In this document: one piece after another, positions 1-10,130 of the stretch
Layout: each line of letters opens with the position of its first letter
Position numbering within the stretch: the stretch's first letter is position 1
Assembly: GCA_030141605.1 (NCBI GenBank)
Contig: JAQGDQ010001881.1
Span: forward strand, 1-22,486
From: Tubiluchus corallicola
Lineage: Eukaryota; Priapulida; Priapulimorpha; Priapulimorphida; Tubiluchidae
Length of the DNA: 22,486 nt
Direction: 5' to 3'
The notes under the pieces: model-generated
What the model was told of the DNA's origin: nothing
Seen by the model: only the letters and a program-made list of their open reading frames with translations
Databases searched by the model: none
Position numbers and translations under genes: made by a program

Positions 1-45
1 CGCACACACACGCACACACACACATGCACACACACACACGCACGT

Positions 46-99
<54 letters not shown>

Positions 100-238
100 A
101 CACGCATACACACACACACACATGCGTACACACACACACACATGCACACACACACGGACACACATACACACTCACGCACACGCATACACACACACACACA
201 CACGCACATGCGTACACGCACACACACACACATGCACA
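1..238. repeat. (CA)n microsatellite with CG/TG interruptions
   Basis: The tract is almost pure CACA dinucleotide, interrupted by ACGC, ATGC and GTAC variants. It begins at the window edge, so its true length is unknown. Its +1 frame reads as an uninterrupted Thr-His string; this is a by-product of the repeat and not a gene. Confidence 0.97.
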
Positions 239-1282
239 GGAAAACACTCTTAATGAATAAAGTTTAAAAATTCGTCTTGAAATTTTGTATCATTTACTTG
301 CTGTCTTATTGCACATTGAGCTTGCATCACCAACAACGCCATATAAAACTTGTAAATTTAAACTCTGGAGATGATCGTTAGGCGAAGCCATTTTGACGGT
401 AAGTCGTTTGAGACAGTTTAGATGATACTGTGCAAAGTCTTTCAAACAGGTAAGTGTAATGTTAAGTAATATAACCTTGTAGGGAAAATTCTTTGGGATG
501 TTCTTTAAAATTCCCCTTTCTTCCCCTTTAAACATTTTATCACTGCGTAAAATCTTCTTCTTTTTGATATAATGACTCTTCTGAGTTTGGGCATTCTAGC
601 TGTTTTCTTAAACGAATTTCTTGTCAAAAATACAAAAGAAATGTTTAAAACTGTGGCACTTATGCAACTCTATTTGACACAGTTGCTAACGCCAGTTAAA
701 CAATAGTAGATCCTCTAGTAACAATGTCAAAAGGTCACCAGCTGATCAATGGTGTTTATGTTGCTGCTGTGAGGTCACGTGAACACCCCCCTAAATGCTT
801 ACTAGATACGCCCCTTATGTTAATGAGCGTCTGAAACGCTGAATCTGATCAATGCGTTTGTATTTCAAACATTGACTTGATTAGATTTTAGTGAGGACAG
901 AGATGCCTTGTTGAAAGCACTAATGATAACAGACATTGTCTTGCCTCTTCATCTAATTACTGAGTTTCATTGAATCAACTCAACGTTCTGTCTGCATTTT
1001 AACCATGCTTACTCGAAATCTGAACCAAGTTGATGCCTCACTTTAGAAATGTTTGCGTAGACTGGGTGAATAGTCAAGTGGTCATATGAGTATGCTTCGC
1101 GAGGGAAGTTAAGCAAGGCCAGTTCCGGTCAGTGAATACAGCGAGGGGTTCGTTGGAAAAAAAACTATTTACAGTAGATGGTAATTAGTTGTAAGATACA
1201 CATGATATTGGGAATTTCCGGGTTGTGTTATGGTTTGGGGAAAAAGTTTTGTCACGTAATGCATTTAAGCGTTAATTTTGAC
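239..1282. other. Intronic/unassigned AT-rich sequence
   Basis: I see no coding exon, RNA gene or clear transposon in this stretch. Open frames are short and lack splice-site support. The one item of note is a weak 5S-rRNA-like string near 1104-1140 (GAAGTTAAGCAA followed by a diverged CCGGT-type block), described as a finding. The stretch is taken as part of the intron upstream of the exon at 5596 because that exon starts at a 3' splice site and its ankyrin repeat is incomplete. Confidence 0.5.
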
Positions 1283-1445
1283 TGAGTTGTATAGCCGAGT
1301 GGTCTAGATGTCAGACTGCAACCAAGCAGTCTTGAGTTCGATACTAGGAGCTGCGAACGTCAAGAGCATATACCTTACAAGTTATTCGTTGTTTGTGTGT
1401 TGTGTCTTTACCCTGTATTGTAAGTGTAAAGATACATATATCTTT
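1283..1445 (+). repeat. tRNA-derived SINE-like unit (Leu/Ser-type head)
   Basis: The pol III box A-like string TAGCCGAGTGGT (1292-1303) is followed 31 bp later by a box B-like GAGTTCGATAC (1334-1344). Between them lies a perfect 7-bp stem, AGACTGC/GCAGTCT, around a six-base loop, as in a tRNA anticodon arm. The variable arm is missing and the acceptor stem does not pair well, so this is not a working tRNA. The 3' part holds a near-inverted repeat (GTCTTTAC...GTAAAGA). A SINE head or an isolated tRNA pseudogene both fit; the 3' border is approximate. Confidence 0.45.
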
Positions 1446-1991
1446 ATTCGCCATAAAAGAATGATAGCATACATTATACAATGTGAAGTGATTGCCTGTC
1501 ATGAATGAGCTACACTGGCAAGGTACATTAGGTAAATGCGTCTGGTGCAGAAAATTAAAACTACGAGTTCAGTAGGAGTGTATAAAAACGCAAGTAATAA
1601 AGTAAAAAATGGTTTAAGCTACAGAAAAACACTCCTATCTTAAAAAAACTAAAGGATGCTTTTACTAATACAATCTTATATAAAATAATACATATCATAT
1701 AGGTAATATACACACGTATCTTGACGTAAACGCAAAACCATCTCACGGTACAATTAAACATTCGAACATTACAATAATTTGTGTTCATGTGTAAAGCAAT
1801 AGGCCCATATATCGTGTGTATATACATGTATACCTTCAATAAAACACGAGAAATATAAAACATTAGAAATACCTCACAACTTAAGTATTACAAAGACAAA
1901 TAAATCTTGTCTTTTGCCTTTTGGCGGGCAATGCAAGTGGTAAAATAAACTCCTCCTGGATCTTTCTATCATAATATGAGTACTAAGGTAC
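1446..1991. other. AT-rich sequence with no recognisable gene
   Basis: This stretch is AT-rich with TA/ACAT-type low-complexity patches. A 100-codon frame on the minus strand (1561-1863) is rich in Ile, Tyr, Phe and Cys, as expected from translated AT-rich noise, and it matches nothing I recognise. Confidence 0.4.
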
Positions 1992-1999
1992 CATTAGAT

Positions 2000-2457
2000 C
2001 AGGGGTGTGCAAATTGCGGCCCGCGAAGAGATTTGTCAACCTAATGAAAGTGCGGCCGGGGCGATTAATTGAGTGTATCCAACTGAATTCCGTGCCACGA
2101 TCCCAAAGATAGTGCAGGTAGTTTTTTCTACTAGATCGGATGCCATTAACCCTTACAAGACGGTTGTAGCTTAATGTCACTGTACTACACAGACTGTGTG
2201 ATACACATTACTAATATGCATTGTAATGAAATTACCACTATCTGTCCTGAAAGTAGAAATATATGGTTTCTAATATAAATTTTAATAACTTCTAAAATAG
2301 TTTCTTGAGTGTAGTAGTAATGATGTATGCAGGTCGGATGCAAAAAAATCGTTATTAGGCCATTCTGTACTTGGCTCCTTGATCAAACTGTCTGTGGCCT
2401 GCAGGAATTGTGGGAGTTTAATGTGGCCCAGTTAGTCAGATAATTTGCACACTCCTG
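2000..2457 (+). mobile_element. hAT-type MITE, copy 1 (complete, 8-bp TSD)
   Basis: The element begins CAGGGGTGTGCAAATT and ends AATTTGCACACTCCTG, a 16-bp terminal inverted repeat with one mismatch. It is flanked by a perfect 8-bp duplication, CATTAGAT (1992-1999 and 2458-2465). An 8-bp duplication with CAGGG ends is the hallmark of hAT transposons. At 458 bp it is non-autonomous. Two relatives lie at 9193 and 16889. Compared with them it lacks about 30 bp just inside the left end, apparently lost between short GC-rich repeats. A 65-codon frame runs on the minus strand (1983-2180) and is kept in all three copies, but it does not resemble a transposase. Confidence 0.88.
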
Positions 2458-2465
2458 CATTAGAT

Positions 2466-2902
2466 GTAGTATCATTCTTAGAATATCGTACTGCATAAAG
2501 ATATTGGTGTCATAAAAAAAACTTGGTCACGACACGGTTGAGAAAACTGTGCAGAGTTCCAAACATTTAATTAAACTTTGAAAATTTTGCACAATTGGAT
2601 GTGGAACTCGAGGGAACGTCTCTCTTCATTTGCAAGACAAATTTTAGCCATTATTATGGAAATTCGTGAGTTGGGAAGTAAAATAAGACATCGACTTACA
2701 AGTAGCGGCAAAGTCAATAGTTGACAAAAGCGTACGGTTAACATGTAACTAAAATAGAGAAGTTTAGTAGTGGCGTGCTTGTTTATACATCATTCATTCT
2801 TGTGTTACGATTGAGGAAATTTAGCCAACTTGAAACAGTTTTATGAACTTCAGCGCATCCTAACCGGTTTTTGAAGAAAACAAATATTGTCACATCGGTA
2901 CA
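2466..2902. other. Unassigned intronic sequence
   Basis: No coding exon, RNA gene or repeat end could be recognised here. Composition is AT-rich and similar to the intron around it. Confidence 0.4.
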
Positions 2903-3560
2903 TTTATGAATTATGAATTATGAATTTATTCCACAGCAACTCAAACATACATATAAATTGATATTACATTGAAAAAAATGAACTATGCGAGTTACTGTGA
3001 GGAGAAGGAAGGAGCATTGAGCTTTCGAGTCCTCCTCCAGATAAGTGAAACAATTGACAATTAACATTACATTTTCATCAGTTATAACGTACATTAGAAC
3101 AAAATAAGTTTTGTTAGTAACTTAAGATCAGGATGAGTAAAATTGTGAGTTAATTATACCGTTGTAGTAAGTAATTCTTTGATGCTTTTTTAAATTGATA
3201 AAGATTAAGAGTTTTCATTTCACGCGGAATTGATGACCATATTCTAATAGCATTATATTTTGATGACTGTTTCATTATATTTGTTTCTGGAAGAGGGAGT
3301 ACATAGTTTTCGACTGAATATCTTGTGTAATGATCATGTTGATTTGAAACTGAACTAAAGTATGACTGAAAAGCTGGTGGAAGTAGTGAATTATGATAGT
3401 GATACATGAAATGAAGACAATACATGTCATATATTTCTTTCACTTTAAGAGTTTTAACAAACAAGTAAATTATATTTGTGGGATGGTCATACCTTAGATG
3501 ATATATTAGTTTGAGATTGTCCAAAGAGGTCGAACTGTTCTCTTTCCACGCATGCGCGCG
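2903..3560 (-). pseudogene. 5'-truncated non-LTR retrotransposon (CR1/L2-like), ORF2 C-terminus and 3' tail
   Basis: The minus-strand frame 3150-3524 (124 codons) has the layout of the C-terminal end of LINE reverse transcriptases. It contains LHFMYHYHNSLLP, then HDHYTRYS, then YNAIRIWSSIPREMK, and a final FKKASKNYLLQRYN before TAA. These match the family pattern 'FMYKYHNNLLP ... YNTRS ... GAQAWNSLP ... FKK.LK..LL'. Downstream on the minus strand, 3149-2931 would be the 3' UTR. It ends in about three copies of the 7-bp tandem ATTCATA (2903-2930), a tail typical of CR1/L2-like LINEs. The frame stays open a little upstream of 3524 without a recognised domain, so the copy is 5'-truncated near 3525-3560. 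It is intronic and antisense to the host gene. Confidence 0.62.
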
Positions 3561-3770
3561 TCGATATCTTCCGTTTTGAATAGAGTTGGATTATGTACGA
3601 TCGACCCCCTCTTCTCCTCAGATCTGCCCCCCCCCCCATTTTATCGCGTGTCATTGTGTCGCGAAAAGTTGACAGATGCGAATCGACGACACGTGGACAA
3701 AGCGATAAAGTTTTCGCTTCGTGCAATAAATAACAAGAGGAAGATGAAAGAGTTGAGGCTTCGCTTTTGA
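3552..3770 (+). other. CpG-rich segment with an unrecognised 72-codon ORF
   Basis: The frame starts at an ATG and ends at TGA. It encodes a basic C-terminal half (REKLTDANRRHVDKAIKFSL, then RKMKELRLRF) after a short proline run made by a poly-C tract. The segment is visibly richer in CpG than its surroundings. I do not recognise the protein and see no splice sites or promoter that would make it a gene. It could be a fragment of an older repeat or a small conserved regulatory block. Confidence 0.15.
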
Positions 3771-4942
3771 TCAATGGAAATAACGTTCGGTTAGGATTTG
3801 ACATAACTCAGTTACGCAAAGTCGGATACGATTATGTTTGTTTGATTGAATTCGGGAAATGCTAGGGCCTTTCATGTGCTTGTTTGAACCAAACAAGGTC
3901 AAAATTTTAATAAATTCGTATTGATTTTTATTTTATCTGTAATGCCCAAAGCGTTTAAAATAATTTGATTCTGTTTGCGTGTAACTGATAGAAGCCAATT
4001 TTAAATTTTCTGAATTTGCGTAGGTCAGACTTACTCTGCCGAAACTGTGAAATTCTCGATGTTTTAAATATATTGTTTGCAATCCTAACAGTTTGTGGTG
4101 TGTTAAAACAGTTAACAGTTAACGCGACTAAACGCCACGGTTAAAAAGAGTTATGATAATTGAATCAGAAATGGAAGGGGAATAAGATTTCTTCTCATTT
4201 TTTTGTCCACAAGGGAGGCTTCCCAGTAAAAACTTGTAAAAAGCAGATACTGGGTTTATTTTGGTGGTAGCACATTGGATAAGGTGTGTATTCTCAAGAA
4301 ATTGCCGGTCGATATTGAAACTGGTTTCCGACAAACAACGGAATGGTCTTGTATGTTAATTAATTACTTATCCATACCCAGCACCCCCCTCGGCCCGTTC
4401 CCGTTCTCTACATCTCAGACGTATAACTTTTGCAAAAAAACGGCCGAAAATGGCCATTTTTGGAGGTTTTGCGCCCCCCCCTTCCTCGCGGTGGGCCCAA
4501 TTCGAAAAATAAACCCCCAATGGCATGACACTAGATCGAGACCTTTCGTTTGATGTATAGATCGCCGCAAATGGTGCCCTCGTCCGGGCTGTAGCCTCGA
4601 ATCTTATATATATATATACCAAGAATATTAATATAAGAGATGGCGTTTCAGTGTAAAGATTTGCACAGGTGTAAGATAGAGATTCAATATGATTTGCTGC
4701 TTCAAGTCGTTGCTAAGTTTTTTAGTGGTATTTGGAGTGGTCGTCTGTGCTAGTAACTACCTCTTTGCCTTAAGTTTTGGCTGTAATCATTTACTGAATA
4801 TAATTGGTACATTCTCAGTCTAGGCTGTACAATGAGTTTCATTCGCTATGAAATAAAATATGTTATGCCACAATTTATTCCCTACTGTGGGAGGAACCAC
4901 GACTTACCTGTCCAGTGGAGACAAACGCCCGCATCAAAATAC
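3771..4942. other. Unassigned intronic sequence with a GC-rich block (4380-4600)
   Basis: No coding exon is supported. 4380-4600 is GC-richer than its flanks, with poly-C runs and the string CGGCCGAAAATGGCC, and ends in a short (TA)n run at 4604-4618. It looks like an inserted repeat but I could not find its ends or a second copy in the window. A 104-codon frame at 4832-5146 overlaps the foldback at 4943 and has no recognisable domain. Confidence 0.4.
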
Positions 4943-5076
4943 GTAGACGTGTTTAAAATTTTACACTTTGGTCCTCTATTCTTAGGCCACCTTCAGAAAA
5001 CACCTACAGCCAAAAAATGGATTGTGAAGAGGCCTAAATGTAATGGGTCGAAAAATGAAATTTTAGCCACGTCTAC
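4943..5076. repeat. Foldback / MITE-like inverted repeat
   Basis: The two ends, GTAGACGTG...TAAAATTT at the left and AAATTTTAG.CACGTCTAC at the right, are inverted copies. The similarity continues inward for about 45 bp to a shared TTAGGCC block, and weakly outward (GAGACAAAC versus GAAGACAAA in reverse). The whole unit is about 134 bp, or up to 200 bp if the outer similarity is real. No clear target-site duplication is seen, so the superfamily is not assigned. Confidence 0.45.
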
Positions 5077-5595
5077 CAGTTTTTGTGTGTTTTTGTCTTC
5101 TGTTTATTCTCTATACTTGGAGAGATGTACCCATGCCATGCCTTAATGACACTGATACGTTTACAGAATTGTTGTCACAGGTAAAGCGAAAAAAGTGAAT
5201 AAGCATTTTCATTTATATGTTCGCAAAAGTCTCTTATGTAAGAAACAAGACAAACTTAGGCAGTCTAGTGTGTTTTGCATATTGGTAATTCTAGTTAGTT
5301 AGTAATAATTTGAACATTATTGTAGAATGTTCATGCTGTTGCCACACTGGTGATGATGGTTGAACAAATCTGAACTTCACAAAAACATTGTGAGTTTGTG
5401 GATAGCTTCTGTAGTGTTGCCATGGCAACTAAAAACAATGCTGTACTGTGGCGACCTTAAATCAGGTTAAACCACATACGTGTAGTAATAAAACTGAAAT
5501 TGACTTTAATACCTAGCTTTGACTGAAAAGTGGTTTCACTGTCGCAGAAGTAAATCTATGATTACTCTTTGTAATGTTATTTGCTTTTTTACCAG

Positions 5596-5715
5596 GTGGT
5601 GGAGCTGCTGTTGCGAGCTGAGGTCAAGGTCAACATCAAGGACACACAGGGCAACACTCCACTGCATTACTGTTGCTCGCACGGTTGTGCTGAATCTGCT
5701 TGGACTCTCATAAAG
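5596..5715 (+). CDS. Ankyrin-repeat protein (ANKRD27/VARP-like), internal exon A
   Basis: This is a 120-nt exon (40 codons, phase 0 to 0) between a good acceptor (CTTTTTTACCAG before 5596) and donor (AAAG then GTACGT at 5716). It encodes VVELLLRAEVKVNIKDTQ followed by the hallmark GNTPLHYCCSHG and ends in AWTLIK. This gives the end of one ankyrin repeat and most of the next. Joined to exon B it gives TLIK-NGANVN, and the two GNTPLH motifs are exactly 33 residues apart, as in adjacent ankyrin repeats. The HYCCSHG helix has two cysteines where Ala-Ala is usual. Ankyrin repeats are protein-binding scaffolds. The closest family I recall is the C-terminal repeat block of ANKRD27. The preceding exon is not in the window. 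Confidence 0.85.
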
Positions 5716-5844
5716 GTACGTAGATCAACTAAATATTTGGACTGGCCGCAGGTCTGGTGCCAAGTACTTACTCATGTTGTTGTTCTTGTTGCTGTACACC
5801 CTTCATAAAGAGAGCTAAGCCTTCGTACTGAGCAGTTGGATCAA

Positions 5845-5879
5845 AATGATATCTAGTAGGGGAACTACTAGATATCATT
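5845..5879. repeat. Perfect 15-bp hairpin
   Basis: AATGATATCTAGTAG (5845-5859) and CTACTAGATATCATT (5865-5879) are exact reverse complements around a 5-base GGGAA loop. It lies 130 bp after the exon A donor. A related GGGGAACTAC string recurs about 50 bp downstream. It could be a small foldback remnant or an RNA structure; no function is inferred. Confidence 0.7.
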
Positions 5880-6357
5880 GGGTAATACCATGCTAGATAC
5901 CATGCACACTGGGGAACTACCGACACAGTAACAGAGATTTTTTTCTTGACTCTCCTCTTTCCCCTGTAGGGGGTGCTTTGGTGGTAACCCCAGAAAATTT
6001 CACCTTTCTACTTCACAAGTTCCACTCCACCATTTCGTCATGAAATTGCATATGGTTTTTGATGTGTAGCAGAGCTCAAATTTTGATTTTTTCCCCGTGG
6101 AGGGTTTGGACAGGTAACGACTGGTGCTCATTGCCCCTCATTGCCCAAAAGGCTAGTTATTTTTAGTGTTAATATTCTATAGAAACTGTGTACAGTATAA
6201 CTGATTTTAGTCCTTGATAATCTGTCTGTGGAAAGTATTAAACCTGAACCAGAGCTTCCCTATAGAAAGCTGTTAAACTAGAAGTTTAAGCTACACCAAA
6301 CAGACCGAATGGTTTTGAATTGTAACGTATCAACTTTTTCTTCTTCCCAGCTTTTCC

Positions 6358-6707
6358 CTATTCAAGGACGCCATTGTGAATGAGTCTTCTCGACACATTC
6401 CTGTTGTTGACCATCTCTTCATTTATGTCTTCCCTTCCCACAAGATCTTCACCGACTCTTCTTTTCAGGTGTCCATACCATCGCAATCTTGCGAGGCTTC
6501 CACTACTTTTACTGTTCCTCTGATATTATTATTTCTAATTTTATCTCTTCTTGTTATTCCCACCATCCATCTCAACATCCTCATCTCCACCACACCCATT
6601 TTCTTCTCTTCGGTCTTCTTTAGAGAAGCTGCTTCCAGCCCATAGATTAGAGCGGGTCTGACCACTTCTTTGTGGACTTTACCTTTAAGTCTCACCGACT
6701 CATTCAT
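6358..6707 (-). pseudogene. RTE-type LINE ORF2 C-terminal fragment (frameshifted)
   Basis: The minus-strand frame from 6707 contains LKGKVHKEVVRPALIYGLEA, then EMRMLRWMVGITRRDKIRN, then IRGTVKVVEAS. These are diagnostic strings of the RTE-clade endonuclease/reverse transcriptase C-terminus. At about 6490 a deletion shifts the frame. The second frame gives RLRWYGHLKRR and ends VSRRLIHNGVLE with TAG at 6358-6360, so the usual basic linker (RGRPK region) is also mostly lost. The copy is therefore dead. Just beyond 6707 (about 6715-6800) lies a block reading, on the minus strand, GTCCCAAGCCC...GGAGGGTTAGGGTCAGGAAG. This block is familiar from RTE-like repeats but sits upstream of the ORF fragment here. 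Confidence 0.78.
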
Positions 6708-6944
6708 AGAAGGTTTTCGCGCAGTTTTTACAGGCAGATACCCTTCCTGACCCTAACCCTCCCTATTTATCTGGGCTTGGGACCAGCACCCCCCCCCCGT
6801 GGTTAGGTTCGACTTGTAACAATTTTTTTTGGTTTATTGCACTGATAAAAGCTCATACTCATGTTACTGAACAATGACTAACTGATAATTTATAAATTTC
6901 TTCTTCTTCAAAATCTCATTCCATCTGCTGTAGACATGAAAGCA

Positions 6945-7253
6945 TCAACATTTATCAGAGTATTCCACCCACTTCTATCTGCAGCTAACAATGTCAGCTA
7001 GCTCTTCTACTCCTAAAGATAGATTTGGTTGAAGTTGTTGAACATCTTTATTTATCTTAGCTATCCAAGTTGTTTTTGGTTTACCAGGTGGTTTTTTGCA
7101 AGGTTTTAAGGATACCCCAATGGCAATTCTTACTGGTGCTTCATTTGGTAATCTTAGAAGCTGCCCTAGCCATGTTAATCTTCGGATATTGATTTTTGAA
7201 CTCCAAAGAATTTCTTTCGTTCTAGTGTAATCTTCACTTTTGATTAAGTATGG
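6945..7253 (-). pseudogene. Second non-LTR retrotransposon ORF2 C-terminal fragment
   Basis: On the minus strand an open stretch from 7253 reads YLIKSEDYTRTKEILWSS, then INIRRLTWLGQLLRLPNEAP, then KPCKKPPGKPKTTW, then LGVEELADIVSCR. After that come an in-frame TAG, KWVEYSDK and TGA at 6945-6947. The order 'R.LTWLGHLLR.P ... K.GRPKTTW ... ADR..W' is the standard C-terminal end of LINE polymerases. The in-frame TAG and the missing upstream domains mark it as a decayed 5'-truncated copy. It is a different family from the RTE fragment 240 bp away and lies in the same orientation. Confidence 0.7.
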
Positions 7254-8274
7254 TCATTTTATAATTTTTAATAGCTGAGGTGAAATAAAAGCTATAGTGT
7301 CTATGTTAATCTCAATTTGGAGGTAACGTTTCAAGTAGTACATTTCAAATATATTTTAAATTCTAATTCCTGTATTTAGTATATTGTTGCTTCATATAAA
7401 AGTTTATAAATAAGTAAACATTTAAGTATTATGAAAAGTAAATTGAGATGAGATTAAATTTTATTCGTTGTTGTAATTTTATCCTCTCACTATTCTTGTG
7501 TAATCGGTTTGGTCATTTGAAACGAATCTTCTTTTTTATTATTTCACTTTCTAAACGCCCCACTCTGAATTTCTTGATCCTACTGTGAAATTTTTGCGAA
7601 ATTTTAATCATGCTTTGACACTTTCATAAAGCGACCAAGTTGATTGATCTATTTTCAATACATTCGTGTCTCTGTGTGCGCAGAATTTCCTGGATATTCA
7701 CCGCGGTGAATGGTTAATTAATATGTATTGAGCGGGGGAAAACGGGAAGAGAGAGCTCCCCGGATTTGTCCCCGGGATGATGTACGACCCGAGTGTTCTC
7801 GAGTGTTGCATTGTTCAAACTGACAGGACACTTTCACCCAACTCGTCATAATCTTTCTGAGAAACATTTATGTCTTCCTGCTCATAAAAATGATTAGAAG
7901 TTCTGTATTTTGGACTGGTCTTCTAAACCAAAACTTTAAGAAAGTACAAAAAGGGTAGACCCAGTTCTTTTACTTTCAGTTGAGTTGCGTTTGGTTTAGG
8001 AAATTTTCGCTTTGAGTTTCATTTTGTTTGACGTAATTTTTTGCTATAAGTTAAATTCCGTTTCGCGTTGCTTGTGAAAACTTCCTTTTATTCTGAGTGA
8101 AATTGCATTTTTGCTTTGAGTAGATTTTTGTTGCTCTTTTGTTTGATCTTATTTTTTGCTCTACATTGAATTTCATTAATTTTTTGCTTGATGTTATTCC
8201 TTGTTATGCTTTGAATTGCATTTCTGCTTTGAGTTGCTTTTTGTTGCTTTTGTCTTTTATACAAACACAAACAT

Positions 8275-8452
8275 CTAAAAATGTCATGAGCCTGTGAGTA
8301 AACTTGCATTTTTAATAAGGGGCAGCTGACCAAGTGACCAATAGGTCTTTCGCTGCTCCTTCTCAGCTGCAATGAAATGTAAAAATAATTGTAACGAATT
8401 TTAACTGCTATTGAGAAAATAAAATTGAATTGAATTGAATTGAAGTTGAATT
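8275..8452 (+). mobile_element. LINE 3' UTR and (ATTGA)n tail
   Basis: The segment ends with AATAAA (8418-8423) followed at once by about four copies of the pentamer ATTGA (8424-8452), a tail arrangement typical of CR1/L2-like LINEs. No coding part of this copy can be seen upstream. The region 8090-8260 is a T-rich patchwork of TTGCTTTGAGT-like words. The 5' border is a guess, and it lies 10 bp from the TTAA element at 8463. Confidence 0.42.
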
Positions 8453-8462
8453 AACACGTTCA

Positions 8463-8909
8463 TTAACCCTTTCATACCCGTTGTATCCCGTGGGATACGA
8501 GAATATTTTCTGCCTTTAAAATTAATGAAATTTTAAAACTGACAGTTATTTGATCTGTTAATAGTTATTTTGATTTAAGCCAATAACAACAGACTAAAAA
8601 TGGTGATAAAATGGCAAACTAGAAAATCTACGTAGCATAAAAAACTGTGCAAGGTACAGTACTTTAGACACGACTTTGTACAGATCAGCATAGCGTGCAT
8701 ACTAAATGTCTTAAATACTTTAAAAAATTATCAGCAGTTGTAAAATGAAGCACATTTTTTGCTTTTGTTGTGTTTTTAAAAAAGTCGGATTTTGTTTTTT
8801 TGCACATGACAAAGAATGTTGTGCATCCCATAGGATACATTGGGAACAAAAGTACCGAGCCGAAAATTTTTTTCTTATTAAAAAAATAATTTGGGACTGA
8901 AAGGGTTAA
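8463..8909 (+). mobile_element. TTAA-bounded (piggyBac-like) MITE, copy A
   Basis: The unit starts TTAACCCTTTCATACCC and ends GGGACTGAAAGGGTTAA, with a 12-bp terminal inverted repeat that includes TTAA at both ends. A TTAA target with CCC-starting ends is the piggyBac signature. At 447 bp it has no transposase. Inside each end lies a palindromic word: GTATCCCGTGGGATAC near the left and GCATCCCATAGGATAC near the right. A relative in inverted orientation lies at 11249-12372, with long similarity through the body (for example the CATTTTATCACCATTTTTAG block in reverse). Family assignment rests only on the ends. Confidence 0.78.
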
Positions 8910-9192
8910 ACACAGACGATCGTTTCGATTTAGCATTCACTTTTAATACTGCAAATGAAGCGAAAAAGGAGTAATTAGTACTTTAGATACTGCCGATATT
9001 AAGGCACACAATATGTCATTACAAAATCAAGGAATGGAATACAAATTATCAGAATAAATTGGGTATAGCTAGAAAGAAATTCAAAAGAAATGTAAACAAT
9101 TATCTTATGTACGAGATACAGAAAAGTTCACAAAGCAATAAACCATTAATCTAAGTTTACATAATGAAGAACCACAGTAATGAACGCTAGAA

Positions 9193-9588
9193 CAGGGGTG
9201 TGCAAATTACGGTCCGTCGAGAGAATTTGTGCGTCCCGCGAAGAGATTTGTCAACCTAATGAAAGTGCGACCCAGGCGATTAATTGAGTGTATCCAGCTG
9301 AAGTTTGTGCCACGATCCCAAAGATAGTGCGGGTAGTTTTTTCTACTAGATCGGATGCCATTAACCCTTACAAGATGGTTGTAGCTTAATGTCACTGTAC
9401 TATACAGACTGTGTGATACAAATTACTAATATGCATTGTAATGAAATTACCACTATCTGTCCTGAAAGTAGAAATATATGGTTTGTAATATTAATTTTAA
9501 TAACTTCTAAAATAGTTTCTTCAGTGTAGTAGTAATGATGTACGCAGGTCGGATGCAAAAAAAATGATTATTAGGTCTTTCTGTAGTT
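9193..9588 (+). mobile_element. hAT-type MITE, copy 2 (right end missing)
   Basis: It begins CAGGGGTGTGCAAATT and follows copy 1 closely through the GATGCAAAAAAA block. Similarity stops near 9588, so about 90 bp including the right terminal repeat are absent. It is in the same orientation as copy 1. It keeps the roughly 22-bp segment near the left end that copy 1 lost. The shared minus-strand frame (9207-9395) is also open here. Confidence 0.82.
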
Positions 9589-10130
9589 GTGAATAGATAG
9601 AGTGTGAAAGTGTTGGGTGTAATGAATTCACCTGTATAGTTTTTGTTATTCGAAACTTTCATAATTCTCCCAAGGTTATGGGATGGCAAGCTTATCATCA
9701 GCATCATCATTTAGGTGATATTGCTGTTGTCACTTTTGTTTTATGATCCGTGGTTGATGGCCAGATTTACGTTCGACATTAATTTCGCATCTTTTGTTGG
9801 TTTCTGCGAATTCTCTGCCTTGAGAAGAATGGAGAATTCGTGGAATTTATGTCATGTCATCGTGATCTTTTATATTGACGTCTTTCACTTTTTCGTGTCG
9901 AATGGCGGTCGGAGCAAAAAGTAGTTCATAATAGACGCCTGGCAAGCGAGAGAGAATAATCAAGAAACCTCAATTTCGTTTTCCTAATACAAAGTTGTAT
10001 GTATTTTGTTACTGTTATAAGCTTATCGTAACTTTATTGCATCCCTTGGTAGTGACCCAGCCTGAAGGTACAATGATAATGCTTACTCTCGGAAGTAGGG
10101 AAGCATGAGTCAGAAAATTTGAATATCATG

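Noticed and set aside
24-260. Thr-His repeat ORF
   Set aside because: Translation of the CA microsatellite.
1290-1350. Functional tRNA gene
   Set aside because: Box A and B and the anticodon-like stem are present, but the acceptor stem does not pair and the variable region is missing.
1561-1863. 100-codon minus-strand ORF
   Set aside because: AT-rich noise composition (Ile, Tyr, Phe, Cys) without domain or context.
4832-5146. 104-codon ORF
   Set aside because: It overlaps the inverted-repeat element, has no recognised domain and no splice or promoter support.
8088-8372. 94-codon minus-strand ORF rich in Lys, Gln and Asn
   Set aside because: It arises from a degenerate TTGCTTTGAGT-like patch on the plus strand and overlaps a LINE tail.
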